From Arion vulgaris (Eukaryota; Mollusca; Gastropoda; Stylommatophora; Arionidae), in the NCBI GenBank assembly GCA_020796225.1, contig CM036759.1, positions 60,978,590 to 61,042,589 of the forward strand: a DNA stretch of 64,000 bases. Reading direction: 5' to 3'. The notes under the pieces were generated by a model that saw only the letters and a program-made list of their open reading frames with translations, was not told where the DNA came from and did no database searches. Shown in pieces: positions 1 to 11,700 of the stretch (position 1 is the first letter of the stretch; each line of letters starts with the position of its first letter). The position numbers were made by a program, and so were the translations under genes.

Positions 1-215
1 GTAAACAATCTTCCTGCATATCTTAGTGTCATTCTTCAACATTCCCACCCATACAGCAGGACTGGTAAAATGATGCCTTCATAAAGTTTAAGTTTTCTTA
101 GTTTAGACTCTCAATTTCCAGATTGGTTTCATTCTGGCAGAAGTTGTTCTAGCCTTGTTCAAACAAGATTTAATATCTGCCTCTATTCCACCTTGTTGAG
201 AAAGTGATAACCATC
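1..215 (-). pseudogene. RTE-like LINE reverse-transcriptase C-terminal fragment
   Basis: Read on the minus strand, this stretch encodes pieces typical of the region after the RT domain of RTE-like LINEs: GGIEADIKSCLNKARTT, then, after a stop and a frame change, KLKLYEGIILPVLLYG. It is frameshifted and cut by the window edge, so it is a dead fragment. Clade assignment rests on these short motifs only. Confidence 0.55.
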
Positions 216-326
216 ATGATGATCCTTTACAATAAGGACAAAGCAAACAATTATTTTAGACAAGTATATATTTGTTATTAAATCTAGATTTTAATTTTAT
301 ACAGTTTTGTGGCCTATATTACTTCG

Positions 327-400
327 TTGGAAGCAATGTTGGAAAGTTCTGGACACACTGAACAAGCTACACATTGATAAAGCAGGAAATGGAGTACAAG
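327..400 (+). pseudogene. Decayed duplicate of zinc-finger exon 1
   Basis: This is homologous to 5730-5798. The start codon position reads TTG, there is a 9 bp in-frame insertion, and a 4 bp deletion shifts the frame into TGA TAA. The ttttatacag acceptor upstream and the AAG/gtttgt donor remain. It could not supply the intact N-terminus made by unit B. Confidence 0.75.
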
Positions 401-552
401 GTTTGTGCATATTTACAATTTATAACTAAACATCAGAATCTTGTAGAACTAAAAGTGAAGAGAATTTATTGTGCTATTGTTAAATGTTCATAATTTAGTC
501 CTAGTATTATACTTTTATAAATCATATTGACATGAGCCAACACTTTTTTCAG

Positions 553-624
553 GGATTTACATGGGATGTTAAAACAGATATACCATTTAGAGATGAAAAA
601 ATTAAGATGGAAGTGGTCTGTAAA
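553..624 (+). pseudogene. Duplicate of zinc-finger exon 2, still open
   Basis: A 72 nt block lies between a ttttttcag acceptor and a gtgagt donor and encodes GFTWDVKTDIPFRDEKIKME plus four more residues. It is phase 0 at both ends and differs from the unit B exon (5952-6023) only at its end (VVCK versus SVCK). It could be spliced in without breaking the frame, but its neighbouring exon 1 copy is broken. Use in mRNA is uncertain. Confidence 0.6.
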
Positions 625-708
625 GTGAGTAATTTTTTTCTCATTTTAAGTATGTAATTATATGGATAAATTTTGGTGCTACATTTAGTGTAGATCAATA
701 TCCTTGTA

Positions 709-970
709 TGCCAGTATGGTGCCAGGGCCCGCAATTGAAGCAAAGAATAGTACCACTGCGACCTACAAGGCATGTCTTAAGAGGCGACTGATGTAGGACC
801 TAGGAAGCCACCTAGTAAATAAAAATCATAGCAGAAATCGGATGTGCTGGCCTACATACATGTAGGCGCATAAATGACACAACGTACAATTGCTATTAGG
901 CTCAGATCACATACAAATCACACAGAGTGGTTAACTAGTGTTCGATATGGAATAGTCGAAGAAGAAGAAG
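709..970 (+). mobile_element. Full-length SINE with RTE-type head and (GAA)n tail
   Basis: The 262 bp insertion is flanked by the 10 bp direct repeat tatccttgta (699-708 and 971-980). The equivalent site in unit B (near 6108) is uninterrupted, which proves insertion. It starts TGCCAGTATGGTGCCAGGG and contains the conserved block ACAAGGCATGTC..AGAGGCGACT. Next comes a CTAGTAAATAAAA body, and it ends in GAA repeats. I see no clear tRNA promoter boxes in it. The head matches the 5' end of the LINE at 45061-48274. Confidence 0.9.
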
Positions 971-1234
971 TATCCTTGTACACTGGCCAAGTCCATGCCT
1001 GCTTCATTCTCCAATACAGTAGCCATCTCAATACTCCCAAATTCACTGCTCAAGAGGTGTTGGTTGGCACATCTCTCCCTACCCAGCAGGCAACTTCCAA
1101 ATTCTTGTCCATATTTCAACCCCACTTCAATCAGGCAGCTCAATATGTCAGATTAACCAAAGAGAATAAAACCGATGAAAGAAATGAGAGAATGTTCAAT
1201 AATTTCTGATTAACTGAAATGCCTTCTTATTCAG

Positions 1235-1620
1235 TTTCAATTTGGAATATCATCATTGCACTCCGGACATTTTCATAGGTGCTTTGAGCTCCTTCGCAAT
1301 ATCTCCAACGGCGTCTAGCGACTGATCATACCCATTCGATTTTTTATTGATGAGTCTACTCATATACCTGTTGTGCTCTTCTTTTCTTGCCACTCCAATC
1401 TTCAATCCCAGCTCCTGTGATCTAATAGTTGATGTGTGGTTTAAATGAAAATCCTCATTGCGGCCACATTCTATGATGACGTTCAAAATGTCAGTCTATC
1501 CATTGGCTGGCCCCTTGATATAGTGGCAAAGCCAGCCAGCCTGTCTGATTTCTCATTGCCAATGTCAACCTTGTGCCCTGGAACGAAGATAAGTGTAATT
1601 CTGCAAATTGTTGATGCTTG
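1235..1620 (-). pseudogene. RNase H LINE 3' end (unit A copy)
   Basis: The minus strand encodes an RNase H C-terminus, VPGHKVDIGNEKSDRLAG, then RGQPMD and, after frameshifts, the LINE's terminal segment ending in ..KMSGVQ. This is the same family as 30690-31110 and 15230-15470. A copy at 6345-6722 shares the position in unit B. It is dead by frameshift. Confidence 0.75.
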
Positions 1621-1848
1621 TAGCGATTCAGTTCAAAATAGAAAACTTAAAATTGGCAATTCAACCATGTGCACAGGCACCTAAACTGCAGTGCAAATGT
1701 GTCAAGACTGCCTTGAATGCACAAGTGAAACAACACTGAAATGAAAACTGTGTGAACTATATGAGCTACAAAAGTCAGGGAAGTTTATACAAAGACAACA
1801 TTGAATATATAAACAATATTTCAAGCTAATGAGAGGATATAATAACGT

Positions 1849-2097
1849 GGGGGTCTGTGGCTGAGCGGTTAAACCCTTAGCCTTGCGAGTCAAAGGTTGT
1901 GGGTTCGAATCCGGACCGCGCCATTCTGTTCACGAGTGCAGTTTTTCCAGAGACCCCTAGGATTGTTGCCAAAGCTACGGAGTTCATGCTTTGTGCAATA
2001 CTCTCGGCAGGTGGTATGCCATTTCTGCGGAAAGGGACCGAGCCATATGGGGTAAACCCGGTGCAATGAAGGCAATCCTTCGACTTTAAAACCCTTT
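1849..2097 (+). mobile_element. tRNA-derived SINE, Leu/Ser-like head
   Basis: Flanked by the 12 bp duplication atataataacgt (1837-1848, 2098-2109). The head has a pol III A box TGGCTGAGCGG and a perfect B box GGTTCGAATCC, followed by a body of about 170 bp that includes GTTTTTCCAGAGACCCCTAG. The head resembles a tRNA but has no proper 3' acceptor stem, so it is not a tRNA gene. Relatives are at 6957-7205, 31120-31295 and 56113-56347. Confidence 0.9.
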
Positions 2098-2221
2098 ATA
2101 TAATAACGTAATAAATCATAAATATTATATGAAAATCATATTTAGTTATTCAAACAATCAGCCACCCAGACTTTGTAGACACTTTATCCATACATTTTCT
2201 GTTACTTTTCTATTGTACCAG

Positions 2222-2293
2222 ACTGAAGAAGAAAATAATGACACTAACATGTCAGATGAAGTTATCAATTTAAAACAAGAACAAGATTGTCGG
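2222..2293 (+). pseudogene. Duplicate of zinc-finger exon 3, still open
   Basis: A 72 nt block after ctattgtaccag and before gtaagg encodes TEEENNDTNMSDEVINLKQE and a short end reading QDCR, where unit B has QDCQ. Phase is 0 at both ends. Sequence and splice sites are kept, but it lies downstream of the broken exon 1 copy. Confidence 0.6.
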
Positions 2294-2402
2294 GTAAGGA
2301 GTGAATACTTTTATAGTAAAACTGCTAAAATTATCTTGACTATGATGAATAGTTACAGTCCAGCATTCATTCACTGTGAACAAACTAATTAGAGATATTT
2401 CT

Positions 2403-2810
2403 TTTTGTTGTTTACATCAGTCATAACACAAATACAGTAAAACCATAAAATTGTGTGAAATCTTGTGTACAATGATGGTAAATTTTCTACCTTTCTACTT
2501 ACATTTGTTTGGAGGTGGAAATAAAGTGGTCTGGATGTGAGACATGATGAAATCATAGAGACAGTTCAAGATCTGTATACCTGGAAAGTACAGTATCACA
2601 GGTTGGTGATTTGGAAAGGACATTGAAAAATATCAAGAAAGCAAGTCAAACTTTCACCATGCTCTACTAAATCTGGATAACTAAAGAATTAAATCTTAAA
2701 ACATAACATAACCCTTTCGCTCTGTAATTATTTTGACCTCTGGATGCATTTGTTTTGCAATTCCAATTTAACATTCAATGTTAAGTAGTTTAAATCTTTA
2801 TAACTCTAAT
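2403..2810. other. Non-coding tail of duplication unit A and short unique segment
   Basis: 2403-2702 matches 9226-9541 of unit B and is intronic. 2703-2810 is AT-rich and unique in the window. No ORF, RNA gene or repeat ends are seen. A CCCTTTCGCTC motif at about 2711 resembles piggyBac-MITE ends but lacks a TTAA. Confidence 0.5.
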
Positions 2811-2821
2811 ACTGTTTCTCT

Positions 2822-3673
2822 GACCTGTTCTCACTGTATTGTGAAAGCATTTTTGGGTCTATAAAAGATTTTCATGGAATAGCTGTGGGAGGACATATCA
2901 TAAATAACCTGAGATACGCTGATGATACTGTCTTAATAGCAAGAAATGAAATGGAGCTACAGAAATTAGTTGATAAGGTTGTGACAGAAAGTAACAACAA
3001 AGGACTCAGTTTTAATATTAAGAAGACAGAAGTTATGATCATATCAAAAAGCAGATTTTGCCAAAATGCACCATCACAGTAAAAGACAAGTGCAGCAATT
3101 TAAATACCTCAGAGTCCTGGTAACATCAGATGGCAGATGCCGATCAGAAATAAAGAGCAGAATAGGACAAGTGAAAACATCATTCCCGAAAATGAGAAAC
3201 AATATCTGCAACAAGTCCTTGTCAATCAGAATGCGAGTTATTCAGTGCTACATAGAACCAATACTGACATACGAATGCGAGTCATGGACAATGAACACAC
3301 AGATAAAAAAATCTCTGAGGGCCACAGAAATGTGGTTTTATAGAAGAATGATGAGAATCCCATGGACTGCTAAAATGACTAATGTTGAGGTGCTGAATGA
3401 GATCAAGACACAGAGAAAGCTTATCATCAATATAAGAAAGAGGCAGTCGTCATTTTTCAGGCATGTGATGAGGAGGGGAGGTTTAGAACACATCGTGACA
3501 ACCGGTAAAATCGAGGGTAGACGAGACAGGGAAAAACAGAGAGAGAAAATGTTGGATGGCCTGACTTCATGGCACGGTAGAGCGTCAACATCTGAGTTGA
3601 TAGCAAACACCAACGACAGAGATTTGTGGAGATCCATGATCGCCTACGCCAGCCGGCACGGCACCTGATGATG
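2822..3673 (+). pseudogene. 5'-truncated RTE/BovB-like LINE
   Basis: Flanked by the 11 bp duplication actgtttctct (2811-2821, 3674-3684). Two frames encode the RT catalytic box LRYADDTVLIARN (2885-3082) and the C-terminal LINE region (3066-3668) with ILTYECESWT, MMRIPWTAKMTNVEVLNEI and DRDLWRSMIAYASRHGT. This order and these motifs are those of BovB-like RTE LINEs. One frameshift separates the two parts, so the copy is inactive. Confidence 0.85.
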
Positions 3674-3696
3674 ACTGTTTCTCTAATGTAGGACAT

Positions 3697-3973
3697 CTTC
3701 TTCTTCTTCTTAGAACCCTTTCATACCTCGTGGTATATAGGGCAATACAGTGTTAGGCCTGTATTTTCATTGACTGTCGGCACACGATGGGTGATGTGGT
3801 CAGCATCACACCGACCACCTTTACTTTCCCAGAGCATGTCTGGTACCCAGTTGAGGTTGGGTCGACCTGAGAGCCGTCGTGGTCGGGAAAAATTCCAGCA
3901 TACTGCGGGAGTTGAACCTAGACCACCAGCCATGAGAAGCGAGTTCACTAACAACTACACTACCGCGGCTCTC
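3697..3973 (-). mobile_element. tRNA-derived SINE, Val/Asp-like head, (AAG)n tail
   Basis: Flanked by the 12 bp duplication aatgtaggacat (3685-3696, 3974-3985). On the minus strand the head has an A box TAGTGTAGTTG and a B box GGTTCAACTCC, followed by a body of about 190 bp and an AAG-repeat tail. It was inserted after the neighbouring LINE, because its target lies in that LINE's 3' flank. Confidence 0.88.
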
Positions 3974-4403
3974 AATGTAGGACATATTACATATTCAATT
4001 GTTGCTAGTTGGATGATGAATACATTAATATAATAATATTTTACATCAGGTGATATGCATTTGAGAAAATTAAATTATTGTAGCATGACTATTTTTTTAA
4101 AAAATCATAAAAAATATTTATACTCTCGTGAAGGGCATCCAAAAGAAAAGCAAGGTGTACAAAATGGTGACAAGCCTCGAAGATGGGGTCTCTATCCAGA
4201 GAACAATAACCATGTTTCCCTCGGGAGAACTACTACTGCCTTGTAGTTCGATTGGGGACAATCAAAGGCTATTGGAGCAAACCACACACACAACTGAATG
4301 GCAGGCAAACCAAGTAGTCCAAAAAATGACTGGTAACCTTGGCAGATGATGCTCAACAACCTGGAAGGGAAGGTTGTGTGAGGGTAGCTACCCTGAAAGA
4401 AAA

Positions 4404-4600
4404 TAGCAACCTGCTGCCTTGTCAGCTGGGGACAGCACAAGGCTGACGTAGAGCGAATCCAATAAACGCTGGCTAAAACCGGACACATCTCAGAAGGATA
4501 AGCACCAGAGCTCCAAATGGCGCTAAAGATGTGCGAAGCACACCCATGCTAAGGCTGCATGAATCAGATTTCCACATGAATAAGACAAAAATTTAGAATT
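4404..4600 (+). mobile_element. SINE-like fragment (AACCTGCTGCC family)
   Basis: It matches the element at 40266-40521: it begins CAACCTGCTGCCTTG and contains AAGGATAAGCACCAGAGCTC. It continues into GCTGCATGAATCAGATTTCC, which is also found in the minus-strand SINE at 57893-58223. Upstream, 4115-4403 has no recognised content. It is non-coding. Confidence 0.6.
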
Positions 4601-4615
4601 TCGATATGGTGCTAA

Positions 4616-5682
4616 GCCTGAGGCGATCTGTCGGGCAGGACGAGCACCATGCCTCGAGGGGCCCACCCTTGGCTACTGACGGTTCCCTCGTACCTCAAGA
4701 TGGCAAACCAGCGACCACTGTCCTCAAGTTAACTCCCATCCCATCTATGGCAGAATGAACGGATTGGGAAGGGGCAGATTAAAGAGATCCAGCTTTGCGA
4801 AAAGTGCGAAAGCACTGATCCAAGATGACCCGCTCCTAGTCAACTGTAAATCCAGACTTCTACTAGCAGCGGACAAGAACCGGCCTTGGGAGACCACGAT
4901 GCCAAAGCTAAGAGAATCAATACCGGGCATACAAATAAAGGGGCCGCAAGCAAACTATGAAAGGAGAGCAATTACAAAAGAATTCATATCGACGGAGTAC
5001 CCTGAGAGAGCGTGGACACACGTGTACACTTACGGATCGGCAAAGAACGCGATTAGCGATGGAGGAGAAATAGTGCTTAAACTCCCACAGAAAGTGACGG
5101 TCACGAAGTCGATAGCACAGGAAAGTACTCAAACAACTACAATGCAGAGAAGGAGGTACTAAGAATAGCCGCTGAAATGATCCTAGAGAGATGCAGCGCC
5201 TCACATAACAAAGTAGTGATTAAGTGGAAACAAAGAGGCAGACATGCTAGCAAAAGCAGAAGGGCGACTGCCGCAGACTGATTACGAAATCAGCTACGAG
5301 GAGGCTCAAACAACCATCGGATGGCAATATAGAGAAAAGTGGTCGCAAGACCACCCTCAACACGGCGCCAAAGATGGATACTGTGGTCTATCCCGTAGCA
5401 AACAAGTTGTCATATTCCGCCTCTATACCGGCCATAACAGACTCTGGTCCCACCTTTACAGCAAATTTTAAATTAGCACAACTAGCCTGTGCCACTGCGG
5501 GATGGTGGAAATGACGGCAGAGCACCTACCGCAAGACTGCCCACTGCTAGCAGGCCTGAGAAACGAAATCTGGCCGGAAAATACCGAGTTAAATGAGAAG
5601 CTGTACGGAGGCGGAGTCCTAAAAACAACACCAAAATTTATGGGAAAATCTGGTACATCATTCTAAGTGGTGATCGTGAGAG
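4616..5682 (+). pseudogene. Internally deleted RNase H LINE
   Basis: 4616-4720 matches the 5' part of the LINE on the minus strand near 30620 (GGCAGGACGAGC..ATGCCTCGA..GGCCCACC). It then jumps to the RNase H and tail region (4755-5682), so most of EN and RT is missing. The first RNase H motif reads YTYGS instead of YTDGS, so a catalytic Asp is lost. Compared with 9745-10758, about 140 bp is missing at 5220/5221, removing the TDSLSA motif and shifting the frame. The 3' end reads CTGGTACATC..GTGATCG. Confidence 0.8.
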
Positions 5683-5729
5683 AAATCTAGACTTAAATTT
5701 TCTACAGTTCTGTGATCTATATTGCTTCT

Positions 5730-5798
5730 ATGGAAGCAATGTTGGAAAGTTCTGAACAAGCTGCACAAACATTGATAAAGCAGGAAATGGAGTACAAG
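5730..5798 (+). CDS. Zinc-finger gene coding exon 1
   Basis: ATG at 5730 opens 23 codons starting MEAMLESSEQ and ending TLIKQEMEYK, with a gtttgt donor at 5799. IKQE fits the SUMO consensus. The start is chosen because it is the first ATG after the acceptor-like ctacag. The frame is also open upstream to that site, so a longer N-terminus from another exon is possible. Confidence 0.75.
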
Positions 5799-8700
5799 GT
5801 TTGTTCATATTTACATTTTATAACTAAACATCAGAATCTTGTAGAACTAAAAGTGAAGAGAATTTATTGTGAAGAGAGTTAAATGTTCATGATTTGGTCC
5901 TAGTATTATACCTTTATAAATCATATTGACATGAGCCAACACTTTTTTCAGGGATTTACATGGGATGTTAAAACAGATATACCATTTAGAGATGAAAAAA
6001 TTAAGATGGAATCAGTCTGTAAAGTGAGTAATTTGTTTTTCTCTTTCATTTTAAGTATGTATTTATATGGACAAATTTTTGCGCTAGATTTAGTGTAGAT
6101 CAATATCCTTGTACAGTGGCCAAGTCCATGCTTGCTTCATTCTCCAATACAGTAGCTATCTCAATACTCCCATATTCACTGTGCTCAAGAGGTGTTGGTT
6201 GACACATCTCACCATACCCAGCAGGCAACATCCAATTGTCTATATTTAACCCCGAGTTCAATGTGTCAGATTAACCAAAGAGAATAAAACAGATGAGAAA
6301 ATGTTCAATCATTTCAGTGTAACTGAAATACTTTCTTATTCAGTTTCAATTTGGAATATCATCATTGCACTCCGGACATTTCCATAGGTGCTTTGATCTC
6401 CTTCGCAATATCTCCAACGGCGTCTAGTGACTGACCATACCCGTTCGATTTTTATTGATGAGTCTACTCATATACCTGTTGTGCTGTTCTTTTCTTGCCA
6501 CTCCAATCTTTAATCCCAGCTCCTGCGATCTATTAGTTGACGGGTGGTTTAAATGAAAATCCTCTTTGCGGCCACATTCTATGATGGCGTTCAAAATGTC
6601 AGTCTATCCATTGGCTGGCCCCCTGATATAGTGGCAGAGCCAGCCAGCCTGTCTGATTTCTCATTGCCAATGTCAACCTTGTGCCCTGGAACGAAGATAA
6701 GTGTAATTCTGCAAATTGTTGATGCTTGTAGCGATTCAGTTCAAAATAGAAAACTTAAAATTGGCAATTCAACCATGTGCACAGGCACCTAAACTGCAGT
6801 GCAAATGTGTCAAGACTGCCTTGAATGCACAAGTGAAACAACACTGAAATGAAAACTGTGTGAACTATATGAGCTACAAAAGTCAGGGAAGTTTATACAA
6901 AGACAACATTGAATATATAAACAATATTTCAAGCTAATGAAAGGATATAATAACGTGGGGGTCTGTGGCTGAGTGGTTAAACCCTTTGCCTTGCAAGTGA
7001 AAGGTTGTGGGTTCGAATCCAGACCGCGCCATTCTGTTCACGAGTGCAATTTTTCCAGAGACCCCTAGGATTGTTGCCAAAGCTACGGAGTTCGTGCTTT
7101 GTGCAATACCCTCGGCAGGTGGCGTGTCATTTCTGCGGAGAGGGACCGAGCCATATGGGGTAAACCCGGTGCAATGAAGGCAATCCTTCGACTTTAAAAC
7201 CCTTTATATAATAACGTAATAAATCATAAATATTATATGAAAATCATATTTAGTTATTCAAACAATCAGCCACCCAGACTTTGTAGACACTTTATCCATA
7301 CATTTTCTGTTACTTTTCTATTGTACCAGACTGAAGAAGAAAATAATGACACTAACATGTCAGATGAAGTTATCAATTTAAAACAAGAACAAGATTGTCA
7401 GGTAAGGAGTGAATACTTTTATGGTAAAATTGCTAAAATTATCTTGACTATGATGAATAGCTGGGAGAAGCTGCTTAGACCAAATAATTACCCTACGACT
7501 AATTTTGGAGGAACATATTGAGAAGCAACAACCACTCATACTAAATTTCATCGATTTTAAAAAAACCTTTGATAGTCTACACATAATCTCTCTGGAATAT
7601 TCTGAGATGCTATGGAATACCAGACAAAATAATAAACATTATAAAGAGCCTTTATGATGGTTCACAGTGTGCAGTTAGCACTGATGGTGGACACAGCGAC
7701 TGGTTTATGGTTGAAACCGAGTAAAGCAAGGCTGTATTCTATCTCCGCTATTGTTTGGAGTGACCATTGACTGGGTGATGCAAAAATGTTGCAGGGACGA
7801 AACTGGCATCGATTGGGTAGAAAATAGTCAACTAGAAGATTTGGATTTTGCAGATGATATTGCCTTGTTAAGTAGAAACAACCAAGATATGCAAAGAAAA
7901 ACAGACAACTTGTCATCTATAGCATCAAAAGTTGGACTGCAGATAAGCTATGAAAAACAAATATAATGAAGACACCTATGGCAAGTAATGCAGATATCAC
8001 ACTGGAATCTAAAATGATAAAAATAACAGAGCAGTTCACCTATTTGGGTATCGAAATAGGGGGAAGACTGCAGTAAAACTTGGTAAATAGTGAAACACGA
8101 ACAAACAAAGTACTATAGTTTTACAAAATACAGAAACAGTGACGATAAACAGCAACGTTTGACCAAAAGGCCTTTATCAAGCAAGCGAACAAACAGGAGT
8201 GACAAATTAAAATGAAACACAAATGGACGACCAAATACAACGTATCTAAGAAAAATCCCAAATAGATTTTCCTTAGATACGTTTGTATTTGGTCGTCCAT
8301 TTGTGTTTCATTTTAATTGTCACTCCTGTTTGTTCGTTTGCTTGATAGAAACTATTTGGGTAGCAATTTTGATTGCACAGTAAATGTTAAAAAGAAATTA
8401 TGATACGAATTGGCAAAGCAACATCAGCTTTTAAAAGTCTAAATAAAATATGGAACTGCAAGTTATATAGTATTAAAACTAAATTACGAATTTTCAATTC
8501 AAATGTTGTATCAATCCTAACATATGCCAGCGAGAGTTGGAAAATGACTAAAGATATAGAAAGCAAGTTGAATGCATTTGAAAATAGATATCTGCGAAAA
8601 ATAATGAATATAAAATGGAACGAATTCAGGAGAAGTGATGAAATCAGAGACATGTCTGGTCAACAACTAGTGACAACTGTTATTAGAAAGAGAAGATGGA

Positions 8701-11700
8701 GATATGTTGGGCACACCTTTAGGAGAAATGATCAACAAATATCAAAGCAGGCATTGAAGTGGGATGCAAGGGGTTCAAGAAAGAGAGGTCGACCTAAGGA
8801 GACCCTGAAGCGAACTTTGCTGAGAGAGGCAGGAAATATCGGTCTCAGTTCCATGGAGGAGATTGAGCGAGTTGCCCAGGATAGAGCGGTATGGAGAAAT
8901 TGCTTGCAGGCCCTATGTAACGATAACGGACGAGAGGAATTATTATTATTATGATGATGAATAGTTACAGTCCAGTATTCATTCACAGTGAACAAACTAA
9001 TTTTTGTGGTTTTTTTTCGATCAAGAAGCACTTGAGCTTTCAGCTCTTCGGCTCGGTGCCATGGACATCATAACCCTTCAGTTCGGTGCCACGAACACCG
9101 TAAATCTGGGGAACCTGTGGCTTTTCTGCCATCCCGCTGGAATAGAACCCACACTCACAAAGGGCTAGTCACCCGTAGTCCTACGCGCTACGAACACGCT
9201 GGGCAGGTGGACGAACAAACTAATTAGAGATATTTCTTTTTGTTGTTTTACATCAGTCATAACACAAATACAGTAAAACCATAAAATTGTGTGAAATCTT
9301 GTGTACAATGATGGTAAATTTGCTACCTTCCTACTTTCATTTGTTTGGAGGTGGAAATAAAGTGGTCTGGATGTGAGACACGATGAAATCATAGAGACAG
9401 TTCAAGATTTGTTTACCTGGAAAGTACAGTATCACAGGTTGGTGATTTGGAAAAGGACATTGAAACAAAAAAAAGAAAGCAAGTCAAACTTTCACAGTGC
9501 TCTACTAAATCTGGATAACTAAAGAATTGAATCCTAAAACAAAATTTAAAATATATAGAAACGGTGTCCTGGTAGTGTTATTATACAGTAGTGAGCCCTG
9601 ATAAATGACCTGCAACATCATACGCACGCTGAAGACATTTCAAAATAAATGTTTTATTAGAACAACCCTGCAAATTTTCTGACCAAATACAAAAGCAAAT
9701 TAAGAACTTTTAAAATGAACAGTCTGTGCATCTTTGGAGACCTTCATTTTAAAGATGGAGATGGATTGGTCATGTAAGTCATATGTCAGTAGTATACCGG
9801 CAACCGACAAGAACCCCCCGTGGAAGACCACGATGCCAGAGCTAAGAGAATCAATACCGGTCATACAGAAAAAAAGGGGCTGCAAGTAAACTGCGAAAGG
9901 AGAGCGATTACAGAATAATTCATAGAGTACCCTGAGAGAGTGTGGACACATGTGTACACCGACGGATTGGCAAAAAACGTGATTAGCGATGGAGGAGGAG
10001 GAATAGTGTTTAAACTCCCAAAGAAAGTGAAGGTCACAACGTCGATAGCCACAGGAAAGTACTCAAACAACTACCGTGCAGAGACGGAGTCACAAAGAAT
10101 AGCCACTGAAATGATCCTAGAGAGAAGCAGCACCTCACATAACAAAGTAGTGATATTCACGGACTCACTGTCGGCCATCAAGGCACTAAAAAGCTCAACC
10201 GGCACAGCGCTAAACAAGCTAAAATTGATCCTCGGAGTATTAACAAACTCATTCAAACGCACAGTCATACAGTGGATCCCATCACACTGCAATATAAGCG
10301 GAAACAAAGAGGCAGACAAGCTAGCAAAAGCAGTAGGGCGACTGCCGCATACTGATTACAAAATCAGCTACGAGGAGGCTCAAACAACCATCGGATGGCA
10401 ATATAGAGAGGTGGTCACAAGGCCACCCTCAACACTGCGCCAAAGATGGGTATTATGGTCTATCCCGTAGCAAACAAGTTGTCATATTCCACCTCTATAC
10501 CGGCCATAACAGACTCTGGTCTCACCTTTACAACAAATTTTAAATTAGCACAACTAGCCTGTGCCACTGCGGGAAGACAGAAATGACGGCAGAGCACCTA
10601 CTGCAAGACTGCCCACTGCTAGCAGGCCTGAGAAACGAGACCTGGCTGGAAAATACCGAGCTAAATGAGAAGCTGTACGGAGGGGCGGAGTTCCTAAACA
10701 CAACAGCAGAATTTATGGGGGAATCTGGTACATCAGTCTAAGCGGTGATCGAGAGAGATATGCCAGTAGGGGCATTGGCTAGGACAGCTCTCCGATGCAC
10801 CATAGATGGGAATAGAAGGTCATCATAATTCCGCTTTGCTCCTCGTTAAGTATTTTGCCTCAACAGTTGTTCGCCACTCTTCTCGGTCTCTGGCTGTCCT
10901 CTTTATTGTCTCCCAGGACAGTTCAGCACTTCAGTTCCTCAAGAAGATTTCATCTCCAGGTCTGTTTAGGGCATCCTCTTTTTCATTTTCTTTGCGGGTT
11001 CCACTCAAATGCTTGTCTAGTGACACTCAACTGTGTTTTCCATAGGGTATGCCCAACTCATCACCATTTTCTCCTCTTGGTCTGGGTCATCATAGGTTCC
11101 TGTCCGGTTCTTATCCTCAGGTCTGTGTTTGCAACTCTATCATACCATCTCAGTCTGAGAATCCACCGAAGACATCCGCTGACAAAGGTCTGAATCTTAT
11201 TTGTATTTAACTTGGTGACTCGCCGCGTTTCTGAGTCACACAGCAACACAGGTTTTACATTTGAGCTGAATATCTTGAGCTTTGTTTTCCTGGAGATGGT
11301 AGTGGACTTCCACACCATGTGCAGGATAGCAAATTCTTATCAGGCTTTCCTAATCCTGGCATTAATGTCCTCATCTATGCCTCCTCATTTGCTGATCTTG
11401 CTTCCAAGGTAGACAAATTCACCATCTTTTATATACCTTCCCTCAATCAATATTGCGTCTTGCTGTATGTTGTTGCTTCACAGTATTTTTGTCTTCTCTT
11501 GACTGATTTTAAGACCGACCCATTTGCGTCAGAGCATCCACTTTTTCCTGCATGTCTTGTAGTCTTTGTGAGAGCAAGGCAAGATCATCCACAAAGTCCA
11601 GGTCTTCTAATTTTGACATAAGTGCCCACTGAATGCCTTTTCTGGACCTCGCATATGCTGTGCGTGTAACCCAATAAAGTAGCACCAAGAAGAGGAGGGG

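Larger units (their letters stand above)
280..2702 (+). repeat. Tandem duplication unit A (older copy of zinc-finger exons 1-3)
   Basis: This block aligns almost end to end with 5683-9541, at an offset of about 5.4 kb. Both start at aaatctaga and both end near ctaaagaatt. They share three exon-like blocks, the same antisense LINE fragment and the same tRNA-derived SINE, so those insertions predate the duplication. A SINE at 709-970 occurs only here. A LINE and a second SINE occur only in unit B. Those three insertions are therefore younger. Confidence 0.9.
5683..9541 (+). repeat. Tandem duplication unit B (carries intact zinc-finger exons 1-3)
   Basis: This is the counterpart of 280-2702. 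It is longer because a 1.5 kb LINE (7461-8953) and a 210 bp SINE (9003-9212) inserted after the duplication. Removing them restores colinearity with unit A. Its left edge abuts the end of the RNase H LINE at 5682. Confidence 0.88.

Noticed and set aside
1849..1925. tRNA gene candidate
   Set aside because: A and B boxes are good, but the acceptor arm does not close and the unit is part of a 249 bp element with a target duplication, so it is a SINE head.
2129..2392. 87-codon open frame starting in intron 2 of unit A
   Set aside because: It only runs through exon 3' by chance; the splice sites at 2222 and 2293 define the coding part.
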